Of a stretch of DNA of 6,246 nt, positions 1-4,256 are shown piece after piece (the first letter of the stretch is position 1; each line of letters begins with the position of its first letter). The notes under the pieces were generated by a model, which saw only the letters and a list, made by a program, of their open reading frames with translations, had not been told where the DNA came from and made no database searches. The stretch spans positions 1 to 6,246 of the forward strand of contig RHBP01000102.1 in NCBI GenBank assembly GCA_010030955.1, in the 5' to 3' direction. A program made the position numbers and the translations under genes. This DNA is from Synechococcaceae bacterium WBB_10_009. Lineage in GTDB: Bacteria; Cyanobacteriota; Cyanobacteriia; PCC-6307; Cyanobiaceae.

Positions 1-677
1 GCCCCCAGCTGCTCCACGGCAGCGCCGTGCTCCTCGGCCATCAGCAGGTTCTGCTGGCTGGCCTGCAGCGCCGCCAGATCACCATGGGCGAGGCGGATCA
101 GACCGCCGATCACCAGGGTGAACACCGCCACCATGAACACGTAGGTGGGCAGGCTGAGCAGCTGGGCACTGGAGCGCAAGCCCCGCAGGTTGGCCAGCAT
201 CAACAGCCCCAGGGCCAACAGGCAGAGGGGCACCCGCCAGGGGTCCAACCCCGGAAAATAGGAGGTGAGCGCTGCGATGCCCGCCGCCGTGCTCACCGCC
301 ACGGTGAGCACGTAATCAATCGAGAGGGCCGCCCCGGCCACCAGGCCCGTGAGATCACCCAGGTTGTCGTGGCTCACCCGGTAGGAGCCACCCCCCTGGG
401 GATAGGCGCGGATCGTCTGGCGATAGCTGATCGCCACGATCAGCATCAGCGCCACGATCAGTCCAGTGATCGGCAGGGTGTAAGCCAGGCCGGCGGCACC
501 GGCCATGCCCAGCACCAGCACGATCTCCTGGGTGGCGTAGGCCACCGAGGAGAGGGCATCCGAACTGAGGATCGCCAGGGCCTCGGCGTTGTTCAGCCGC
601 TCCTCGGCGTGGGCGCTGGTGGGCAGCGGTGCCCCCACCAGCGCCGCCTTGAAGCGGTCCAACCGCAACCTGGGCAT
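1..677 (-). CDS. KimA/YdaO-like APC-superfamily permease (probable K+ importer), N-terminal part
   Basis: Membrane transporter of the amino acid-polyamine-cation superfamily. Only the first 225 residues are present; the gene runs off the left edge. The translation matches, from memory, the Bacillus KimA (YdaO) potassium importer: RFK-LVGAPL at the N-terminus, SSDALSSVAYATQEI at residues 38-52, AYPQGGGSY at 91-99 and SIDYVLTVAVS at 119-129. Asp40, Tyr47, Asp121, Tyr122, Thr125 and Ser129 occupy positions that contact K+ in KimA. About five hydrophobic segments are visible (roughly 40-58, 63-85, 112-138, 148-165, 175-195). KimA proteins are about 600 residues and end in a cytosolic domain that binds c-di-AMP; that part lies outside the window. 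The start is the ATG at 677-675, which aligns with the KimA start; there is no good Shine-Dalgarno sequence. The gene is divergent from the small lipoprotein gene. A generic annotation would be 'APC family permease'; amino acid transport cannot be excluded. Confidence 0.88.
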   Translation of the reverse strand, partial: MPRLRLDRFKAALVGAPLPTSAHAEERLNNAEALAILSSDALSSVAYATQEIVLVLGMAGAAGLAYTLPITGLIVALMLIVAISYRQTIRAYPQGGGSYRVSHDNLGDLTGLVAGAALSIDYVLTVAVSTAAGIAALTSYFPGLDPWRVPLCLLALGLLMLANLRGLRSSAQLLSLPTYVFMVAVFTLVIGGLIRLAHGDLAALQASQQNLLMAEEHGAAVEQLG

Positions 678-767
678 CGATGCAAGGCCGTTGCTGATTG
701 AAGAAAACGCTACCCGTGCAACGGGCGGAGCTCCCTAGCGTGAGGGGTTGTTGAACGTGCTGAGCCC
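678..767. promoter_or_regulatory. Divergent spacer with two adjacent small palindromes
   Basis: This 90-bp region must hold the promoters of both the leftward KimA-like gene and the rightward lipoprotein gene. No convincing -35/-10 pair was found on either strand. It contains an inverted repeat CCCGT-GCA-ACGGG at 713-725 and, right after it, the palindrome GGAGCTCC at 727-734, which could be an operator or simply part of a leader hairpin. It is too short to hold a ydaO-type c-di-AMP riboswitch. The assignment as a regulatory region is by position; the role of the palindromes is inference. Confidence 0.3.
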
Positions 768-1061
768 ATGGCGCCGAGGCCCATGCCCCCCGCCAGCGGC
801 GCCGGAGCGGCGCTGCTCGCCCTGCTGGCCATCAGCGCCTGCCGAGCGCCTGACCCGAAGGCCCTGCAGAAACTGGCCTGTGAACAGGCCGCCGCCAACC
901 TCGACCTGCAGTCGCTGAGCCAGATGGACGCGCTGCGCAAAGCCCTCGGGGTGGCACCGGACGTGGACCCGATCAGCGCCTGCAAAGCGCTGGGGGCCCG
1001 CATGGACCCACCGGCGCCTGGCGCCCCGGGCGAGGCCGAACAAACTGAGGGCCAGCCCTAG
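768..1061 (+). CDS. Small putative lipoprotein, function unknown
   Basis: A 97-residue protein I do not recognise. The first 25 residues look like a lipoprotein signal peptide: Arg4, a hydrophobic stretch AALLALLAI (14-22) and a lipobox ISAC with the candidate lipidated Cys25. The mature part would be about 73 residues, mostly helical by eye (31-62), with two more cysteines (Cys38, Cys72) that could form a disulfide outside the cytoplasm, and a Pro/Gly/Glu-rich tail from residue 81. The start is the ATG at 768; an ATG at 783 would shorten the signal peptide n-region, and neither has a clear ribosome binding site. The stop TAG (1059-1061) lies 20 bp before the CTG proposed to start the antiporter, so the two are likely cotranscribed. 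Composition is like that of its neighbours. A Sec-type secreted protein is the alternative; a spurious frame is possible but less likely given the ordered signal sequence. Confidence 0.62.
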   Translation: MAPRPMPPASGAGAALLALLAISACRAPDPKALQKLACEQAAANLDLQSLSQMDALRKALGVAPDVDPISACKALGARMDPPAPGAPGEAEQTEGQP

Positions 1062-1069
1062 CGCCCGCC

Positions 1070-1074
1070 GGAGG
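1070..1074 (+). promoter_or_regulatory. Shine-Dalgarno GGAGG that places the antiporter start at CTG 1082
   Basis: GGAGG at 1070-1074 is the strongest ribosome binding sequence I saw in the window. Seven nucleotides downstream is a CTG codon (1082-1084) in frame with the antiporter. No ATG, GTG or TTG occurs in that frame between the upstream stop TGA at 1046-1048 and GTG 1124, and GTG 1124 has no such sequence at a suitable distance (50 nt away). It therefore argues for initiation at CTG 1082. Confidence 0.6.
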
Positions 1075-1081
1075 CAGCCCC

Positions 1082-2251
1082 CTGCAATCCCCCAGCGTTC
1101 TCACCACCCTGCTGATCCTGCTGGTGGGGCTGGCCCTGGCCCGCCTCAGCGCCGGCCGCCTGGCCCGCTGGGCGGTGCCGGCGATTGTGGTGGAGCTGCT
1201 GATCGGCTTTCTGCTGGGCAACACGCTGCTGCCCTTTGCCGCCATTGAGCCGGTGAGCGGCCTCACGGAGCTGGGGGTGCTGACGCTGTTTTTCCAGGTG
1301 GGCCTGGAGGTGCGCGCCGATCTGCTGGCCTCCCGCCGCGGCACCATCCTGCGGCTGGTGGCCCTGAGCTGCCTGGCGCCGCTGCTGGGCTACCTGCCGC
1401 TGGTGGCCCTGTTCGGCATGGCGCCGGCCACGGCCGTGCTGTGCCTGGCCTGTGTGGCGGCCACGGGCACGGGCGTCACGTTGCGGCTGCTGGCCCAGCG
1501 GAGCGCCCTGCGCACCCCCTCCGGCCGGCTGCTGGTGGGGGTGTCGGTGCTCGACGACCTGCCCGCCATCGGCCTGCTGAGCCTCTCGGTGGCCCTGGGG
1601 GGCAGCCGCTGGAACCTTGGGCCGGGGTGGCCGGGCATGGCCCTGGGGTTGGGGGCAGCGTGCCTCAGCCTGCTGCTGGCGCGGTGGTGGCGGGGCCGCG
1701 GCGGGGCGGCACCGGAAGGCCCCCTGGCGGTGCTGATCCTGCTGATCGGCTGCGCCTGGATCGGCGAGGTGAGCGGCCTCACGTCCCTGCTCGGTGCCCT
1801 GTGGGGCGGTGTGCTGCTCAACCGCCTGCACCCGGAGCCGCAGCGGCTGGGGGGCCTGCTGGGGGTGCTTTCGGAGGTGTTTCTGCCCCTCTACTTCATC
1901 AGCGTGGGCATGCGCATCGAGGCGGCCACCCTGCTGCAGAGCCAGGCCTGGGGGCTGGCGCTGTTGCTGCTGCTGCTGGCGGTGGCCTCGAAGCTGCTGT
2001 GCGGCCTGGGGGTGAGCGCCGCCGATCGCCGCGCCGGCATCGACCGCTGGCAGGTGGTGTTCGGCCTGATGCCCCGGGGCCTGCCGGGGTTGGTGTTCGC
2101 CAGCACCGCCCTGGCGGCGGGGGTGATCAATGGGGTGCAGTTTTCGGCGCTGGTGCTGATGGTGAGCTGCACCACGGTGGTGGGGCTGGTGCTGCTGGAG
2201 CGGCGGCTGCAGCAGCAACAAAAAACCCCCGGCGCGAACGCCGGGGGTTGA
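1082..2251 (+). CDS. CPA2-family cation:proton antiporter (NapA/Kef-type membrane domain)
   Basis: Integral membrane monovalent cation/H+ exchanger, membrane domain only, without a C-terminal TrkA-type nucleotide-binding domain. Counting from CTG 1082 it has 389 residues; a conventional caller would start at GTG 1124 (375 residues), which cuts into the first hydrophobic helix (residues 6-20). Visible family features, in 389 numbering, are the helix VPAIVVELLIGFLLG (32-46) followed by ELGVLTLFFQVGLE (63-76), the helix-break region AATGTGVTLRLL (126-137), and SVLDDLPAIGLL (155-166) with Asp158-Asp159. This Asp-Asp pair is the ion-binding signature of electrogenic Na+/H+ antiporters such as NapA. 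Near the C-terminus GLMPRGLPGLVFA resembles the PRGEVGL motif of the family. The gene follows the lipoprotein gene by 20 bp. Its last nine codons are formed by a terminator hairpin serving the opposite strand, giving the odd tail QQQQKTPGANAGG. Na+/H+ exchange is most likely; K+/H+ exchange is possible. Confidence 0.9.
   Translation: MQSPSVLTTLLILLVGLALARLSAGRLARWAVPAIVVELLIGFLLGNTLLPFAAIEPVSGLTELGVLTLFFQVGLEVRADLLASRRGTILRLVALSCLAPLLGYLPLVALFGMAPATAVLCLACVAATGTGVTLRLLAQRSALRTPSGRLLVGVSVLDDLPAIGLLSLSVALGGSRWNLGPGWPGMALGLGAACLSLLLARWWRGRGGAAPEGPLAVLILLIGCAWIGEVSGLTSLLGALWGGVLLNRLHPEPQRLGGLLGVLSEVFLPLYFISVGMRIEAATLLQSQAWGLALLLLLLAVASKLLCGLGVSAADRRAGIDRWQVVFGLMPRGLPGLVFASTALAAGVINGVQFSALVLMVSCTTVVGLVLLERRLQQQQKTPGANAGG
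2220..2249 (-). terminator. Rho-independent terminator of the amt-PII operon, inside the antiporter 3' end
   Basis: A perfect 11-bp inverted repeat pairs 2224-2234 with 2239-2249 around a 4-nt loop (TTCG when read on the - strand). On the - strand the GC-rich stem ends in a run of six T (2225-2220), the classic intrinsic terminator form, 33 nt past the PII stop codon. On the + strand the hairpin is preceded by the A run and followed by GATCG, with no T tract, so it would be a weaker terminator for the antiporter. The last base of the repeat is the T of the antiporter stop codon. Confidence 0.9.
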
Positions 2252-2282
2252 TCGCCTCACGGGCAGTGGGCTTGAGGGGGCC

Positions 2283-2621
2283 TCAGAGGGCCGCGTTGCC
2301 GCGGTCGCCGGTGCGGATGCGCACCACCTCTTCCACGGGGGTGATGAAGATCTTGCCGTCGCCGATTTCACCGGTGCGCGCAGCCTCGGTGATCGCGGTG
2401 ATGGCGGCTTCCACCTTGTCGTCGGCAACAACGATGGTGATCCTCATTTTGGAGAGGAAATCCACCGTGAACTCATTGCCGCGGTAGATCTCCACCTGCC
2501 CCTTCTGGCGGCCGAAACCGCGCACGTCGTTGATGGTCATGCCCACCACGTCGATGGCCACAAGGGCGGCCTTGACGGCGTCCAACTTGCCTGGACGCAC
2601 AACAGCTGTGATCTGTTTCAT
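2283..2621 (-). CDS. glnB: PII nitrogen regulatory protein (GlnB/GlnK family), amt-linked
   Basis: Trimeric cytosolic signal protein that senses ATP/ADP and 2-oxoglutarate; when coded beside amt it usually binds and closes the ammonium channel. The 112-residue length is exactly that of the family. Visible are the T-loop region GFGRQKGQVEIYRGNEF (35-51), the B-loop RTGEIGDGKIF (82-92) and the C-loop VVRIRTG (99-105). The nucleotide residues Thr29, Arg38, Gly87-Lys90, Arg101 and Arg103, and the 2-oxoglutarate residues Gln39 and Lys58, are present, as is Arg47, which in GlnK enters the channel mouth. It differs from canonical cyanobacterial GlnB at two control points: residue 49 is Asn instead of the phosphorylated Ser, and residue 51 is Phe instead of the Tyr uridylylated or adenylylated elsewhere. 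Residue 11 is Gly where Phe is usual. It lies 12 nt after amt, so it is cotranscribed, and has its own intrinsic terminator. A GlnK label would also be fair; the genome probably has a separate canonical glnB (inference). Confidence 0.95.
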   Translation of the reverse strand: MKQITAVVRPGKLDAVKAALVAIDVVGMTINDVRGFGRQKGQVEIYRGNEFTVDFLSKMRITIVVADDKVEAAITAITEAARTGEIGDGKIFITPVEEVVRIRTGDRGNAAL

Positions 2622-2633
2622 GGCAGTGCCCTA

Positions 2634-4085
2634 TCAGTAGGTCATCGGGTCGTAGGCCTCTTCGCCGTGGGCGACGAAGTCGAGACCACGCTCTTCCTCT
2701 TCAGGGGTGACCCGCAGGCCCACCACGGCACCCACGATCCAAAGGATCACGGCCGTGCCGACACCGACGAAGCCGTAGCTGATCAGCACCGCTTTCACGT
2801 GGGCCACGAACAGGGCGCCGTTGCCACCGGCGGCCAGGATTTCAGCCGATTTGGGGAAGTAATCGGCGGGCACCAGGGCCGGAGCGGCCAGGGCACCGGT
2901 GAGCAGAGCCCCCACGGTGCCGCCCACGCCGTGCACGGCATAGGCATCGAGGGAGTCGTCGAACTGGATCGCCGCCTTCACCTGCACGGCGATGTAGCAG
3001 GCGGTGGCCGTGACCACACCGATCAACAGGGCCTGGGGCATGTAGACGAAACCGGCGGCGGGGGTGATCCCCACCAGGCCAGCCACGGCGCCGGTGGCGG
3101 CACCCACGGCGGTGGGCTTGCCATCGCGGAACCACTCGATCAGGCACCAGGTGAGCAGAGCACCGGAGGCGGACAGGGTGGTGGTGAGGAAGGAGAAGCC
3201 AGCGCCCTTGGCGGCGAAATAGCTGGCGCCGTTGAAGCCGAACCAGCCAAACCACAGCAGGCCGGCACCCAGCAGGATGAACGGCACGTTGTGGGGTGGG
3301 CGCTTGCTGTCGGGCCAGGTGCTGCGCGGGCCCACGATGGCCGTGGCCACCAGGGCGCCCACACCGGCGGCGATGTGCACCACGGTGCCACCGGCGAAGT
3401 CGATGGCGCCGATCTCACCGAAGGGGCCGAGGTAACCGCCACCCCAGACCATCTTGGCCATGGGGCAATAAACGAACAGGCTCCACAGCAGTGAGAACCA
3501 GAACCAGGCCTTGAAGTTGATGCGCTCCACCAGGGCGCCCGAGATCAGGGCCGGGGTGATGATCGCGAACATGCCCTGGAACAGGGCAAAGGAGGAGGCG
3601 GAGATGGCGAAACCATCGGCCAGCGGGGCATCGCCCAGCTCACCGCCCACGCCGTTGAGCCACATCTGGCCGAGGCCGCCGATGAAGGGGCTCTTGAAGC
3701 CGGTGTCGAAGGCGAGGGAATAACCCACCACCACCCAGACAACGCCGATGAGCCCCATCAGGAAGAAGCTCATCATCATCGTGTTGAGCACGTTCTTGGC
3801 GCGGGTGAAACCGCCGTAGAAGAACGCCAGGCCGGGGGTCATCAGCAGCACCAGGGCTGAACCCATCAGCATCAGCAGGGTGTCGGCGCCGTCGGTGGGC
3901 ACCTTCGCCAGGGCCGCCTTGGCGCCACCGGCCATCAGGGGCAGCAGGCCGGCACCGAAGGCCAGCAGCATCACTGCATAACGCTTGAGCTCAGGCTCCT
4001 GAACCTTGGCCAGGGCCTTGGTGCGGAACCGATCAAAGACAGCCAGGGGGGTGGGACCACCGCCGGCCAAGGGGACATGGACCAT
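2634..4085 (-). CDS. amt: Ammonium transporter (Amt/MEP/Rh family)
   Basis: Trimeric inner-membrane ammonium channel for uptake at low external ammonium. The preferred start, ATG 4085, gives 483 residues. A TTG at 4106 (490 residues) is an alternative; I prefer the ATG because GGAGAGG (- strand, 4104-4098) lies upstream of it, though with a long 12-nt spacing. In 483 numbering: an N-terminal hydrophobic segment at about 34-60 is probably a signal-peptide-like helix; ALVLLMTPGLAFFYGG follows at 77-92; FQGMFAIITPALISGALVERI is the vestibule region; Asp229 with GGTVVHI carries the first pore His237; WFGFNGAS is the inner pore region; and HGVGGTVGALLTG carries the second pore His385. All the hallmark residues are intact. 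The C-tail, with EEEERGLDFVAHGEEAY, is typical of Amt proteins and couples the subunits. amt is first in an operon with the PII gene, and its stop is followed at once by an in-frame TAG. Expression probably responds to nitrogen status, but only a degenerate NtcA-like site is visible upstream. Confidence 0.97.
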   Translation of the reverse strand: MVHVPLAGGGPTPLAVFDRFRTKALAKVQEPELKRYAVMLLAFGAGLLPLMAGGAKAALAKVPTDGADTLLMLMGSALVLLMTPGLAFFYGGFTRAKNVLNTMMMSFFLMGLIGVVWVVVGYSLAFDTGFKSPFIGGLGQMWLNGVGGELGDAPLADGFAISASSFALFQGMFAIITPALISGALVERINFKAWFWFSLLWSLFVYCPMAKMVWGGGYLGPFGEIGAIDFAGGTVVHIAAGVGALVATAIVGPRSTWPDSKRPPHNVPFILLGAGLLWFGWFGFNGASYFAAKGAGFSFLTTTLSASGALLTWCLIEWFRDGKPTAVGAATGAVAGLVGITPAAGFVYMPQALLIGVVTATACYIAVQVKAAIQFDDSLDAYAVHGVGGTVGALLTGALAAPALVPADYFPKSAEILAAGGNGALFVAHVKAVLISYGFVGVGTAVILWIVGAVVGLRVTPEEEERGLDFVAHGEEAYDPMTY

Positions 4086-4256
4086 GGAAGGGAGAAACCT
4101 CTCCAACGTTCGCCAGGGAACACTCCGCCATCACCAGGGGGCCGAGATGTATCAGCGGCGACGGTTTCAAAAGTCCACCGCCCCAATTCCCGCTCCATCC
4201 CCCTAGTCGCCAAGGGGTGTCCTTGAATCAACGCTCGTCATCAACACGATCCACCG
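4086..4256. promoter_or_regulatory. Divergent promoter region between amt and the P-type ATPase
   Basis: This 171-bp non-coding spacer must hold the promoters of both genes. On the - strand a sequence GTC-N8-TAC (4162-4149) fits the loose NtcA core GTN10AC but not the full GTAN8TAC, and there is no TANNNT hexamer about 22 nt downstream. Short inverted repeats occur at 4211-4225 (CAAGG-GGTGT-CCTTG) and overlapping it (CCCCT ... AGGGG, about 4200-4217). On the + strand TTGAAT at 4223-4228 could be a -35 element, but it lies too near the GTG start for a normal leader. Nothing else is recognised here. Confidence 0.4.
4149..4162 (-). promoter_or_regulatory. Degenerate NtcA-like site upstream of amt
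   Basis: Read on the - strand the site is GTC-N8-TAC, one base off the palindromic NtcA consensus GTAN8TAC and matching GTN10AC. It is centred about 70 nt upstream of the amt start codon. The -10 element expected at NtcA-activated promoters is not visible. Short degenerate sites like this occur by chance, so the call rests mainly on location in front of a gene known to be NtcA-controlled in other cyanobacteria. Confidence 0.22.

Noticed and set aside
27..701. 224-codon open frame on the + strand, rich in Gln and His
   Set aside because: It is antisense to the KimA-like permease, which has clear family motifs across the same stretch.
678..767. Possible ydaO-type c-di-AMP riboswitch upstream of the KimA-like gene
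   Set aside because: The spacer is only 90 bp, shorter than that riboswitch class, and shows no matching conserved core.
1961..1978. Run of CTG/TTG triplets resembling a microsatellite
   Set aside because: It simply codes a poly-Leu membrane helix of the antiporter in a genome that prefers CTG for Leu.
1058..2431. 457-codon open frame on the - strand, rich in Gln, Ala and Pro
   Set aside because: It is antisense to the antiporter, overlaps the PII gene on the same strand in another frame, and crosses the terminator hairpin. It shows no recognisable domain.
1441..2487. 348-codon open frame on the + strand overlapping the antiporter and antisense to the PII gene
   Set aside because: Gly/Ala/Pro-rich translation without a domain; it is an out-of-frame reading of the antiporter.
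2667..3494. 275-codon open frame on the + strand, rich in Gly, His and Gln
   Set aside because: It is antisense to amt, whose pore motifs and both conserved histidines lie in the - strand frame.
4098..4106. TTG at 4106 as the amt start (490 residues)
   Set aside because: The TTG overlaps the best Shine-Dalgarno-like sequence (4104-4098) instead of following it. The ATG at 4085 lies downstream of that sequence, and nothing in the seven extra residues resembles the family.
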